Shown here in pieces: positions 31,176 through 39,451 of a stretch of DNA of 64,000 nt. The stretch is from Angustibacter sp. Root456. GTDB lineage: Bacteria > Actinomycetota > Actinomycetes > Actinomycetales > Angustibacteraceae. Location of the stretch: contig NZ_LMER01000020.1 of NCBI RefSeq assembly GCF_001426435.1, positions 589,985-653,984 of the forward strand. The letters are read 5' to 3'. The position numbers were made by a program, and so were the translations under genes. The first letter of the stretch is position 1; the number at the start of each line of letters is the position of its first letter. Under the pieces are notes generated by a model, which was not told the DNA's origin, made no database searches, and worked only from the letters and a program-made list of their open reading frames with translations.

Positions 31176-32750
31176 ATGACCGACACGCTTCATCGCCCGG
31201 CAGCCACGACCCACGTCACCGTCGGGCGCGGCCCGGTGTCGCCGTCCGACCTGGTGGCCGTGGCGCGGCACAGTGCGGGGGTGCGCCTCGCGGACGACGC
31301 GCTGACGGAGATCGCCCGCACCCGCGCCGTCGTGGAGGCGCTCGCCGACGACGTCGACCCCCACTACGGCATCTCGACCGGCTTCGGGGCGCTCGCGACC
31401 CAGCACATCCCGGTGGAGCGCCGGGCCCAGCTGCAGCGCAGCCTCGTGCGCTCGCACGCGGCGGGTTCTGGCCCCGAGGTCGAGCGCGAGGTGGTGCGTG
31501 CGCTGATGCTGCTGCGACTGTCGACGCTCGCTACGGGCCGCACCGGTGTGCGTCCGGTGGTGGCCCAGACCTACGCCGCGATCCTCGACGCCGGGATCAC
31601 GCCGGTGGTGCACGAGTACGGCTCGCTCGGATGCTCGGGTGACCTCGCGCCGCTCGCGCACTGCGCGCTGGTGCTGATGGGCGAGGGTGAGGTGCGGGAC
31701 GCTGACGGCGTGCGGCGTCCGGCCGCGGAGGTGTTGCGCGAGAACAGGATCGAGCCCGTCGAGCTCGCCGAGAAGGAGGGCTTGGCCCTCATCAACGGCA
31801 CCGACGGCATGCTCGGCATGCTGCTGCTGGGCCTGCACGACCTGCGCGAGCTGCTGGTGGCGGCCGACATCGCCGCGGCGATGAGCGTCGAGTCGCTGCT
31901 CGGCACCGACGCGGTGTTCGCCGACGACCTGCAGGCCCTGCGCCCGCACCCGGGTCAGGCCGCCAGCGCCGCCAACCTGCGCACCCTGCTGGCCGGCAGC
32001 GGGATCATGGCGAGCCACCGGACGCCGGACTGCACCCGTGTGCAGGACGCCTACTCCCTGCGCTGCGCGCCCCAGGTGCACGGCGCCGCCCGCGACACCG
32101 CCGACCACGCGGCGCTGGTGGCCTCACGCGAGCTGTCGGCCGCCGTCGACAACCCGGTGATCACCGTCGACGACCGGGTCGAGAGCAACGGCAACTTCCA
32201 CGGCGCCCCGGTGGCGTACGTGCTCGACTTCCTCGCGATCGCGGTGGCCGACGTCGCGTCGATGAGCGAGCGCCGCACCGACCGGTTCCTCGACGTCGCG
32301 CGCAACCACGGGTTGCCGCCGTTCCTCGCCGACGACCCCGGCGTCGACAGCGGGCACATGATCGCGCAGTACACCGCGGCCGGGATCGTCAGCGAGCTCA
32401 AGCGGCTCGCGGCGCCCGCGAGCGTCGACTCGATCCCCAGCAGCGCGATGCAGGAGGACCACGTCTCGATGGGCTGGGCCGCCGCGCGCAAGCTGCGTCG
32501 GGCTCTCGACGGGCTGACCCGCGTCGTCGCGATCGAGCTGCTCACCGCGGCCCGCGCGATGGACCTCCGGGCACCGCTCGAGCCCTCGCCGGCCACTGGC
32601 GCGGTGCGCGACGTCCTGCGGGCGTCCGGTGCGGCCGGCCCCGGGCCCGACCGCTTCCTGGCCCCCGAGATCGAGGCGGCGGTCGAGGCGGTGCGTGGAG
32701 GCGCCGTCCGGCAGGCGGCCGAGACCGCCCTCGACCACCCCCTCACCTGA
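31176..32750 (+). CDS. hutH: histidine ammonia-lyase
   Basis: About 524 residues; deaminates histidine to urocanate, the first step of histidine utilization. The MIO prosthetic group forms autocatalytically from a tripeptide, seen here as Cys153-Ser-Gly in YGSLGCSGDLAPLAH; most textbook enzymes have Ala-Ser-Gly. Other family landmarks are YGISTGFGALATQHI, the Asn-containing GLALINGTDGM, DAYSLRCAPQVHGAARD, and SIPSSAMQEDHVSMGW. ATG 31176 is chosen as the start; in-frame GTG 31152 and ATG 31167 are possible, and none has a convincing ribosome site. A HutR-like operator lies upstream. The gene is bracketed by two family-2 palindromes. Confidence 0.95.
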   Translation: MTDTLHRPAATTHVTVGRGPVSPSDLVAVARHSAGVRLADDALTEIARTRAVVEALADDVDPHYGISTGFGALATQHIPVERRAQLQRSLVRSHAAGSGPEVEREVVRALMLLRLSTLATGRTGVRPVVAQTYAAILDAGITPVVHEYGSLGCSGDLAPLAHCALVLMGEGEVRDADGVRRPAAEVLRENRIEPVELAEKEGLALINGTDGMLGMLLLGLHDLRELLVAADIAAAMSVESLLGTDAVFADDLQALRPHPGQAASAANLRTLLAGSGIMASHRTPDCTRVQDAYSLRCAPQVHGAARDTADHAALVASRELSAAVDNPVITVDDRVESNGNFHGAPVAYVLDFLAIAVADVASMSERRTDRFLDVARNHGLPPFLADDPGVDSGHMIAQYTAAGIVSELKRLAAPASVDSIPSSAMQEDHVSMGWAAARKLRRALDGLTRVVAIELLTAARAMDLRAPLEPSPATGAVRDVLRASGAAGPGPDRFLAPEIEAAVEAVRGGAVRQAAETALDHPLT

Positions 32751-32756
32751 CCCCTT

Positions 32757-32824
32757 CCGGCAAATTCCCCGGAAAACGTCGCCTGGATTGCCCTCAGGCG
32801 CCAAGTTCTTGGGAATTTGCCGGG
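32757..32824. repeat. family-2 extragenic palindrome, copy 2
   Basis: A 68-base hairpin between hutH and hutU. The left arm begins CCGGCAAATTCCCCGGAA and includes GTCGCCTG; the right arm is CAGGCGCCAAGTTCTTGGGA ending TTTGCCGG. It is the same family and orientation as 31019-31085. It may attenuate readthrough from hutH into hutU or stabilise the hutH mRNA. Confidence 0.88.
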
Positions 32825-32846
32825 GCACCGACGAAGGAGAACGACG

Positions 32847-34502
32847 ATGGACGGAGCCCGACCGGTGCGGGCCGCGCGCGGCACCACGCTGACCGCGCGC
32901 AGCTGGCAGACCGAGGCGCCCCTGCGCATGCTGCAGAACAACCTCGACCCCGAGGTGGCCGAGCGGCCGGACGACCTCGTCGTCTACGGCGGCACCGGCC
33001 GCGCCGCCCGCGACTGGCGCAGCTACGACGCGATCGTGCGCACCCTCACGACGCTGGCGGACGACGAGACCCTGCTCGTGCAGTCCGGCCGGCCGGTCGG
33101 CGTCATGCGCACGCACGAGTGGGCGCCGCGAGTGCTGATCGCCAACTCCAACCTCGTCGGCGACTGGGCGACCTGGCCGGAGTTCCGCCGCCTCGAGCAG
33201 CTTGGTCTCACGATGTACGGCCAGATGACGGCCGGTTCGTGGATCTACATCGGCACCCAGGGCATCCTGCAGGGCACCTACGAGACGTTCGCGGCGGTGG
33301 CGGCCAAGCGGTTCAACGGCACCCTGGCCGGCACGCTCACCGTCACCGGTGGCTGCGGCGGCATGGGTGGCGCTCAGCCGCTGGCCGTCACGCTCAACGG
33401 CGGCGTGTGCCTGGTGATCGACGTCGACGAGGCCCGGCTTCGTCGTCGGGTCGAGCACCGCTACCTCGACGAGGTCGCCACCGACCTGGACGACGCGATC
33501 GCCCGCTGCGAGGTCGCCAAGCGCGAGCGTCGCGCGCTCAGCGTGGGCCTCGTCGGCAACTGCGCCACCGTGCTGCCTGAGCTGCTGCGCCGCGGTGTCG
33601 ACGTCGACGTCGTCACCGACCAGACCAGCGCGCACGACCCGCTCAGCTACCTGCCCGAGGGCATCGACCTCGCCGACTGGCACGACTACGCCGCCGCCAA
33701 GCCGGAGGAGTTCACCGACCGCGCCCGGCTCTCGATGGCCAAGCACGTGGAGGCGATGGTCGGGTTCATGGACGCCGGCGCCGAGGTGTTCGACTACGGC
33801 AACTCGATCCGCGACGAGGCTCGCCACGGCGGCTGCGACCGCGCCTTCGCGTTCCCGGGCTTCGTGCCGGCGTACATCCGGCCGCTGTTCTGCGAGGGCA
33901 AGGGGCCGTTCCGGTGGGCGGCGCTGAGCGGTGACCCGAAGGACATCGCCGCCACCGACAAGGCAGTGCTCGACCTGTTCCCCGACAACGACCACCTGCA
34001 CCGCTGGATCCGTGCGGCGCAGGATCGTGTGGCGTTCCAAGGTCTTCCGGCTCGGATCTGCTGGCTCGGCTACGGCGAGCGCGACAAGGCGGGGCTGCGG
34101 TTCAACGAGCTGGTGGCGTCCGGCGAGGTGAGCGCGCCGATCGTCATCGGGCGCGACCACCTCGACTGCGGCAGCGTCGCCTCGCCCTATCGCGAGACCG
34201 AGGGCATGGCCGACGGCTCCGACGCCATCGCCGACTGGCCACTGCTCAACGCGCTGGTCAACACGGCGTCCGGCGCGTCGTGGGTGTCGATCCACCACGG
34301 CGGCGGCGTGGGCATCGGCCGCTCGATCCACGCCGGGCAGGTGTCGGTGGCCGACGGCACCGAGCTGGCCGCGGCGAAGCTCGAGCGGGTGCTCACCAAC
34401 GACCCCGGCATGGGCGTGATCCGGCACGTGGACGCCGGCTACGACCTCGCCGAGCACGTGGCGCAGGAGCGTGGCGTGCGTGTGCCGATGCGTGAGGACT
34501 AG
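32847..34502 (+). CDS. hutU: urocanate hydratase (urocanase)
   Basis: A 551-residue NAD+-dependent enzyme converting urocanate to imidazolonepropionate. It shows the urocanase opening [11 protein letters not shown], the NAD-binding stretch [20 protein letters not shown], the segment [15 protein letters not shown] with the active-site Cys region, and late motifs [20 protein letters not shown] and [21 protein letters not shown] 32847 follows AAGGAG. The stop codon overlaps the convergent ybaK stop in the palindrome CTAG, so the two transcripts must overlap at their ends. The operator seen before hutH is not repeated here. Confidence 0.96.
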   Translation: MDGARPVRAARGTTLTARSWQTEAPLRMLQNNLDPEVAERPDDLVVYGGTGRAARDWRSYDAIVRTLTTLADDETLLVQSGRPVGVMRTHEWAPRVLIANSNLVGDWATWPEFRRLEQLGLTMYGQMTAGSWIYIGTQGILQGTYETFAAVAAKRFNGTLAGTLTVTGGCGGMGGAQPLAVTLNGGVCLVIDVDEARLRRRVEHRYLDEVATDLDDAIARCEVAKRERRALSVGLVGNCATVLPELLRRGVDVDVVTDQTSAHDPLSYLPEGIDLADWHDYAAAKPEEFTDRARLSMAKHVEAMVGFMDAGAEVFDYGNSIRDEARHGGCDRAFAFPGFVPAYIRPLFCEGKGPFRWAALSGDPKDIAATDKAVLDLFPDNDHLHRWIRAAQDRVAFQGLPARICWLGYGERDKAGLRFNELVASGEVSAPIVIGRDHLDCGSVASPYRETEGMADGSDAIADWPLLNALVNTASGASWVSIHHGGGVGIGRSIHAGQVSVADGTELAAAKLERVLTNDPGMGVIRHVDAGYDLAEHVAQERGVRVPMRED

Positions 34503-34957
34503 GCGCTGATGTCGGCCAGCTGCGCGTCGAGGGCCTGCGCGACGTCGTCCGCCTGGGCGACGATGCCGACTCCGTGGGCCCCGGCGCCGAGCGAGATCTC
34601 CTGCCCCGCAACGGACTCGTCCATGACCACCGGCCACGGGCGCAGCGAGCCGAACGGCGTGATGGTGCCGCGGACGTACCCGGTGACGGCGAGCGCGGTC
34701 TCGGCGTCAGGCATCGAGATCCTGTTGACGCCCAGCAAGGCGCGCAGCTTCGGCCAGGAGATCTCGCGGTCGCCGGGCACGAGGACGAACAGGAAGTCGT
34801 CGTCGGCCCGACGCACCACGATGCTCTTGAGCAGGGCGCGGGGCTCGATGCCGCGGGCTGTGGCGGCCTCGGCCAGCGACCGGACGGCGCCGTGCCGCAC
34901 CACGCGGTACGCGATGCCGCTGGCCTCCAGCGCGGCCAGTGCGCGCTCTTCGCTCAT
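34499..34957 (-). CDS. YbaK/EbsC-type aminoacyl-tRNA deacylase
   Basis: A 152-residue single-domain editing protein that hydrolyses misacylated tRNA. Family features are [20 protein letters not shown], the lysine-bearing strand [22 protein letters not shown] (catalytic Lys region), and the glycine-rich [24 protein letters not shown] 34957 gives the standard length. It sits convergently inside the hut region between hutU and the amidohydrolase gene, with its stop inside the CTAG shared with hutU. No functional link to histidine is apparent. Confidence 0.9.
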   Translation of the reverse strand: MSEERALAALEASGIAYRVVRHGAVRSLAEAATARGIEPRALLKSIVVRRADDDFLFVLVPGDREISWPKLRALLGVNRISMPDAETALAVTGYVRGTITPFGSLRPWPVVMDESVAGQEISLGAGAHGVGIVAQADDVAQALDAQLADISA

Positions 34958-35017
34958 GGCACCGCACCCTACGACCCACCCCCTCGCCCCCACTCCCCTC
35001 GCCCCCTCCCCCCTCGC

Positions 35018-35102
35018 CCGTGATCATGCACGCCAGCGCAGTGCCCGTGCGCTGACGTGCATGATCACGGGAGGGGAGGTGCGCTGGCGTGCATGATCAC
35101 GG
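35018..35102. repeat. family-1 extragenic repeat, one direct and two inverted copies
   Basis: The unit CCGTGATCATGCACGCCAG occurs forward at 35018-35040 and inverted at 35048-35070 and 35080-35102. The forward and first inverted copies form a long hairpin. The third copy ends 13 bases before the amidohydrolase GTG, so the gene's promoter or leader must include it. Confidence 0.88.
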
Positions 35103-35115
35103 GAGGGTGGGGGGC

Positions 35116-36303
35116 GTGAGTGGGAGCACCGGAAGCTTCGAGACGTGGTGGGATGACCTGGCGCCGATCGGGCGCACCGCGTCGGGCGGGTACCGCAGGT
35201 TCGCCTGGACGCGTGAGGACGCCACGCTGCGCGAGTGGTTCGTCGGCACGGCGCAAGGCCTGGGCCTGGACGTCGTCACCGACCGCGCCGGCAACCTGTG
35301 GGCTTGGTGGGGTCACCCCGACCGCGACGGCCCGGGCGTGGTCGTCGGCAGCCACCTCGACTCGGTGCCCGAGGGCGGCGCCTTCGACGGCCCGCTCGGA
35401 GTGGTGTCGTCCCTCGCGGCGGTGGAGACATTGCGCGGCAACGGTTTCACGCCGAGTGTGCCCATCTCGGTGGTGTGCTTCGGCGACGAGGAGGGTGCTC
35501 GGTTCGGCATCGCCTGCGCCGGCTCGCGGCTGCTCACCGGCGCTCTCGACGCCGACCGCGCCCGTCGCCTCACCGACGCCGACGGCGTGTCCATGGCCGA
35601 GGCGGTGCGCGCCGCCGGCCGCGACCCCGAGCAGCTCGGGGCCGACCCGCAGGCGCTCGCGCGCGTCGGCCAGTTCGTCGAGCTGCACGTCGAGCAGGGC
35701 CGCGCACTCGTCGACACCGGGGACGCGGTGGGCGTCGGCGCCGCGATCTGGCCGCACGGCCGCTGGCGGTTCGACCTCGCCGGCCGCGCCGACCACGCCG
35801 GCACGACCCGGCTCGCCGACCGCAACGACCCGATGCTCGCCCTAGCCGCCCTCGTGACCGGCGCGCGGTCGGCGGCCGAGCGCCACGACGCTCTCGCCAC
35901 TGTCGGCAAGGTGATCGTGCAACCCAACGGAGTCAACGCGATCCCGTCGCTCGTGCAGGCCTGGCTCGACGCGCGCGGTCCCGACGAGGACGCGGTGCGG
36001 TCGCTGGTCGCCGACCTGGCTGCCGAGCACGGCGAGGCCGAGCGAGAGTCCTGGACCCCGCGCACGCCCTTCGACATCGACCTGACCCGCCGGCTGTCCC
36101 GCACGCTCGGCGACGTCCCGGTCATCGAGACCGGCGCCGGGCACGACGCCGGAGTGCTGGCGGAGGCCGGCGTGCCGACGTCCATGCTGTTCGTGCGCAA
36201 CCCCACTGGCGTCTCGCACTCGCCGCACGAGCACGCCGAGCTCGACGACTGCCTCGCTGGTGTGCGCGCGCTCACCCGGGTGCTGGAGGATCTGGCCTCA
36301 TGA
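35116..36303 (+). CDS. allantoate amidohydrolase-like M20 family enzyme, candidate N-formylglutamate deformylase of the hut pathway
   Basis: A 395-residue binuclear metallo-amidohydrolase. Metal ligands expected in this family are visible: VVGSHLDSVPEGGAFDGPLG (His and bridging Asp), CFGDEEGARFG (Glu-Glu), ELHVEQG (His) and HSPHEHAEL (His). A dimerisation-domain Arg/Asn region, VIVQPNGVNAIP, fits carbamoylase/allantoate hydrolase enzymes. GTG 35116 lies after a G-rich site. The stop overlaps hutF (ATGA), and hutI follows, so it is embedded in the second hut operon. The pathway through HutF needs a deformylase (HutG), which is missing; this enzyme is the obvious candidate (inference). Confidence 0.88.
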   Translation: MSGSTGSFETWWDDLAPIGRTASGGYRRFAWTREDATLREWFVGTAQGLGLDVVTDRAGNLWAWWGHPDRDGPGVVVGSHLDSVPEGGAFDGPLGVVSSLAAVETLRGNGFTPSVPISVVCFGDEEGARFGIACAGSRLLTGALDADRARRLTDADGVSMAEAVRAAGRDPEQLGADPQALARVGQFVELHVEQGRALVDTGDAVGVGAAIWPHGRWRFDLAGRADHAGTTRLADRNDPMLALAALVTGARSAAERHDALATVGKVIVQPNGVNAIPSLVQAWLDARGPDEDAVRSLVADLAAEHGEAERESWTPRTPFDIDLTRRLSRTLGDVPVIETGAGHDAGVLAEAGVPTSMLFVRNPTGVSHSPHEHAELDDCLAGVRALTRVLEDLAS

Positions 36304-37616
36304 CGTCGTGGTGGTGCGAGCACGCCTGGCTCGGGGACGCGCCCGTCGCGGGGGTGCGGGTGACAGCGCAGGGTGGTGTCATCGCCGCCGTCGAGCGCAG
36401 TGCGGCGCCGCAGCCGGACGACGTCCGGCTGGCCGGGCTCGTGCTCCCGGGTTTCGCCAACGCCCACTCGCACGCCTTCCACCGGGCCCTGCGCGGCCGG
36501 ACCCACGACATGGGAGGCACGTTCTGGACGTGGCGCGAGCGCATGTACCGCGTCGCCGAGCGGCTCGATCCGGAGTCCTACCTGGCGCTCGCCCGCGCGG
36601 TCTACGCCGAGATGGTCTTGGCCGGAGTCACGTGCGTCGGCGAGTTCCACTACCTGCACCACGGTCCCGGCGGCACACCGTACGACGACCCGAACGCGAT
36701 GGCGGAGGCCTTGCGGCAGGCCGCGCGCGAGGCCGGGCTGCGCATCACGCTGCTCGACACGTGCTACCTCGCCGGTGGGCTCACGGCTGAGGGTCACACC
36801 CGGCCCGACCCTGTGCAGCAACGTTTCTCGGACGGTTCGAGCGCGCGGTGGGCTGATCGCGTGGCGCGCCTGAGGGCGGACGACAGCTTTCGCGTCGGCG
36901 CGGCGATCCACTCGGTGCGGGCGGTGCCCCGGCTCGAGCTCGCCGACGTCGCGCAGGCCTTTCCCGACCGCCCGCTGCACGCCCACCTGTCCGAGCAGTT
37001 CGCCGAGAACGAGGCGGCACTGGCGTTCTACGGCCGCTCGCCCACCGAGCTGCTGGCCGGTGCGGACGCCCTCGGTCCGCGCACCACCGTCGTGCACGCC
37101 ACCGTCGCGCCGCACATGGAGCTGCTCGGCAGCACGGGCACGTCCGTGTGCCTGTGCCCGACCACCGAACGCGACCTCGCCGACGGCATCGGGCCCGCCA
37201 AGCTCATGGCCGAGCACGGAAGCCCCCTGTGCCTCGGCAGCGACCAGAACGCCGTGGTCGACCTGCTGGAGGAGGCGCGCGCGCTGGAGATGCATGAGCG
37301 GCTGTTCTCGTTGGAACGCGGGGTGTTCACGCCCGCTCAGCTGGTCGAGGCGCTCACCGTGAACGGCCACGCCTCGCTGGGCTGGCCCGAGGCTGGCCGC
37401 ATCGCAGTCGGGGCTCCGGCCGACCTGGTGGCCGTGCGGCTCGACACCGTACGCACCGCGGGAACCGCTGTGCCGCAAGCCATCTACGGTGCCACGGCGT
37501 CCGACGTCCACACGGTGGTGAACGCCGGGCGCACGGTGGTCTCCGACGGACGTCACGTGCTCGGTGACGTCGGCCGCCTGCTGGCCGAGGCCATCGCGCC
37601 GTTGTGGGAGGACTGA
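36300..37616 (+). CDS. hutF: formimidoylglutamate deiminase
   Basis: A 438-residue amidohydrolase-superfamily enzyme converting N-formimino-glutamate to N-formylglutamate and ammonia. The zinc site begins [18 protein letters not shown] (HxH). Further features are [29 protein letters not shown] and the late Asp in [16 protein letters not shown]. The Arg-rich opening and WTWRERMY are typical of HutF rather than cytosine or guanine deaminases. ATG 36300 overlaps the upstream stop and the next gene starts one base after its stop, so three genes are coupled. Confidence 0.95.
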   Translation: MTSWWCEHAWLGDAPVAGVRVTAQGGVIAAVERSAAPQPDDVRLAGLVLPGFANAHSHAFHRALRGRTHDMGGTFWTWRERMYRVAERLDPESYLALARAVYAEMVLAGVTCVGEFHYLHHGPGGTPYDDPNAMAEALRQAAREAGLRITLLDTCYLAGGLTAEGHTRPDPVQQRFSDGSSARWADRVARLRADDSFRVGAAIHSVRAVPRLELADVAQAFPDRPLHAHLSEQFAENEAALAFYGRSPTELLAGADALGPRTTVVHATVAPHMELLGSTGTSVCLCPTTERDLADGIGPAKLMAEHGSPLCLGSDQNAVVDLLEEARALEMHERLFSLERGVFTPAQLVEALTVNGHASLGWPEAGRIAVGAPADLVAVRLDTVRTAGTAVPQAIYGATASDVHTVVNAGRTVVSDGRHVLGDVGRLLAEAIAPLWED

Positions 37617-37617
37617 G

Positions 37618-38796
37618 ATGTCGAGCGTGCTGCTCACGGGCATCAGCGAGCTGGTCACGAACGACGCCAGCCTCGGTGACGGCTCGCCGCTGGGGGTGAT
37701 CGAGCAGGCCGCCGTGGTGGTCGAGGGCGCCACGGTGGCCTGGGTCGGGCCGCAGCGCCAGGCACCTGACGCCGATCAGCACCTCGACCTCGCCGGCCGC
37801 GCCGTCGTCCCGGGCTTCGTCGACTCGCACAGCCACCTCGTCTTCGCCGGTGACCGCTCGCGAGAGTTCGAGGCGCGGATGACCGGCACGCCCTACGACG
37901 GCGGCGGCATCGCCACGACCGTCGCCGCCACGCGCGCCGCTCCCGACGAGCTGCTGCTGGCTCGCGCCCGCGCGCTGCAGGCCGAGATGCGCGCCCAGGG
38001 CACGACGACCCTCGAGGTCAAGAGCGGCTACGGCCTCACGGTGGCCGACGAGGCGCGCAGCCTGCGCATCGCCCGTGAGATCACCGACGAGACGACGTTC
38101 CTCGGCGCCCACGTCGTGCCGGCGGGCGCTGACCGGCGCGCGTACATCGACCTGGTCACTGGCCCGATGCTGGCGGCCTGCGCGCCGCTCGCCCGGTGGG
38201 TCGACGTCTTCTGCGAGCCCGCGAGCCCGCACGCCTTCGACGGCGACGAGGCGCGCGTGGTGCTCACCGCCGGCATGGCGGCGGGGCTGCTGCCTCGGGT
38301 GCACGGCAACCAGCTCTCGGCGGGGCCCGGCGTCCGGCTCGCCGTCGATCTCGGTGCGGCGAGCGTCGACCACTGCACGCACCTGAGCGCGGCGGACGTC
38401 GACGCGCTCGCCGGCGCGAGCCCCGCGCCCGGGCGCGACGGCACGGTGGCGACGCTGTTGCCCGGCGTCGAGTTCTCGACCCGCTCGCCGTACCCGGATG
38501 CCCGCGCCCTCGTCGACGCGGGCGTGGTGGTGGCCCTCGCCACCGACTGCAACCCGGGCAGCTGCTACACCTCGTCGATGCCGTTCGTCATCGCGCTCGC
38601 GGTGCGCGAGATGGGGCTGTCACCGGCCGAGGCGCTGTGGGCGGCCACGGCCGGGGGTGCCCTGGCGCTGCGGCGTCCGGACGTCGGCCACCTGGGCGTG
38701 GGTGCTCGGGCCGACCTCGCGGTGCTGGAGGCGCCGACGTACCGGCACCTGGCCTACCGTCCGGGCGTCCCGCTGGCGCGCGCGCTCGACCTCTAG
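37618..38796 (+). CDS. hutI: imidazolonepropionase
   Basis: A 392-residue metal-dependent amidohydrolase that opens the imidazolone ring to formiminoglutamate, the step between HutU and HutF. Landmarks are [21 protein letters not shown] (HxH metal site), [38 protein letters not shown], and [15 protein letters not shown] (conserved Asp). It is the last gene of the coupled operon and is followed by a family-3 repeat hairpin with a perfect 14-base stem that can serve as terminator. Confidence 0.96.
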   Translation: MSSVLLTGISELVTNDASLGDGSPLGVIEQAAVVVEGATVAWVGPQRQAPDADQHLDLAGRAVVPGFVDSHSHLVFAGDRSREFEARMTGTPYDGGGIATTVAATRAAPDELLLARARALQAEMRAQGTTTLEVKSGYGLTVADEARSLRIAREITDETTFLGAHVVPAGADRRAYIDLVTGPMLAACAPLARWVDVFCEPASPHAFDGDEARVVLTAGMAAGLLPRVHGNQLSAGPGVRLAVDLGAASVDHCTHLSAADVDALAGASPAPGRDGTVATLLPGVEFSTRSPYPDARALVDAGVVVALATDCNPGSCYTSSMPFVIALAVREMGLSPAEALWAATAGGALALRRPDVGHLGVGARADLAVLEAPTYRHLAYRPGVPLARALDL

Positions 38797-38803
38797 TCCG
38801 CTG

Positions 38804-38884
38804 CTCCTCGAGGGTCGCGTCCGCTTGTCGAGGGGTGCAACCCTCGACAAGCGGGGTGTCGCCCACTGAACGTGATCAACGGGG
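38804..38884. repeat. family-3 extragenic repeat, copy 3, with perfect hairpin
   Basis: This copy shares the layout and right end (GTGTCGCCCACTG, then CGTGATCAACGGGG) with the two copies at 19.7 and 20.3 kb but has diverged. The hairpin CCGCTTGTCGAGGG/CCCTCGACAAGCGG (38821-38834 with 38841-38854, 6-base loop) is perfect. It lies between convergent hutI and the DUF4235 gene. Confidence 0.85.
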
Positions 38885-38892
38885 AGGGGCGC

Positions 38893-39171
38893 TCACTGCA
38901 CCTCGGCCATGTCGGGCGGCAGGTGCCCGGTGGAGTTGCGGTAGTACTCGGCAGCCTTGCGCGTGGCCAGCATGCGCGCCACACCGATCACGGCGCCGCT
39001 GAGCACGGCCCACAGCACGGCCTCGTGCCACTCGACGTCGGGGTGCTCGGGGTTGGTGGGAGGGGCCGAGCCCGTCGCCGCCTTCCAGCCCGTGGTGAGC
39101 AGGTTGCGTGCGGCGATGCCGGCGACCACCGCGCCGCCGGTACCGAGGATCTTCCACGTCGTTGCACCCAT
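38893..39171 (-). CDS. DUF4235 membrane protein
   Basis: A 92-residue protein with two membrane segments (about residues 5-23 and 51-67). It has the DUF4235 pattern TTWKILGTGGAVVAGIAARN, then WHEAVLWAVLSGAVIGVARM, and a polar C terminus. ATG 39171 starts directly with MGATTWK, as in homologues; a longer frame adds non-homologous residues. The family is common in actinobacteria and its function is unknown. It is divergent from the thiamine transporter leader. Confidence 0.85.
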   Translation of the reverse strand: MGATTWKILGTGGAVVAGIAARNLLTTGWKAATGSAPPTNPEHPDVEWHEAVLWAVLSGAVIGVARMLATRKAAEYYRNSTGHLPPDMAEVQ

Positions 39172-39218
39172 GCCGCCAGCCTGCCCCACCGGACGCCGGG
39201 CAGCCACCCGTCGGCGCA

Positions 39219-39254
39219 GTCGACCGGACGGTCGACCGGACGGTCGACCGGACC
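39219..39254. repeat. three tandem 12-base units in the thiamine-transporter promoter
   Basis: GTCGACCGGACG occurs at 39219 and 39231, and with one change (final C) at 39243. Each unit contains the palindrome GTCGAC. The third unit contains the putative -35 of the promoter, so the array could be a binding site for a helical-turn-spaced activator or simply a slippage product. Confidence 0.8.
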
Positions 39255-39272
39255 GTCACACCGGTGTAGCGT
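39244..39272 (+). promoter_or_regulatory. promoter for the TPP riboswitch and ykoEDC
   Basis: TCGACC (39244-39249) and TAGCGT (39267-39272) are separated by 17 bases, which fits a sigma-70-like actinobacterial promoter. Transcription would begin near 39279, a few bases before the riboswitch core. Confidence 0.5.
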
Positions 39273-39283
39273 GGGATCACACG

Positions 39284-39370
39284 ACAGGGGAGCGCCACCA
39301 GGCGCTGAGAGTGCGGGCAACCGCAGACCCTCGAACCTGATCCGGTTAGCACCGGTGGAGGGAGTCGGGA
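39284..39370 (+). ncRNA. TPP (thiamine pyrophosphate) riboswitch
   Basis: Matches the THI-box core: CAGGGGAGCG, then GGCGCTGAGAGTG, and the highly conserved ACCCTCGAACCTGATC, CGGTTAGCACCGG, and GGAGGGA. The variable P3 arm is short (GCGGGCAACCGC). It lies in the leader of the thiamine transporter operon. Confidence 0.95.
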
Positions 39371-39377
39371 ATCTCGA

Positions 39378-39442
39378 CCGCCGTGTCGGTGCGTCGAGCA
39401 CGTGCCGCCACGGCGGTACCCCTCCTGCTGCAACGTAGGAGG
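39378..39442 (+). promoter_or_regulatory. expression platform of the TPP riboswitch with anti-Shine-Dalgarno
   Basis: Two mutually adjacent hairpins follow the aptamer. CCGCCGTG (39378-39385) pairs with CACGGCGG (39409-39416). CCTCCT (39421-39426) can pair with the AGGAGG ribosome site (39437-39442), ten bases before the ykoE ATG. Sequestration of AGGAGG when TPP is bound would block translation, the usual mode in high-GC bacteria. No U-tract terminator is present. Confidence 0.7.
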
Positions 39443-39451
39443 TTCCACACC

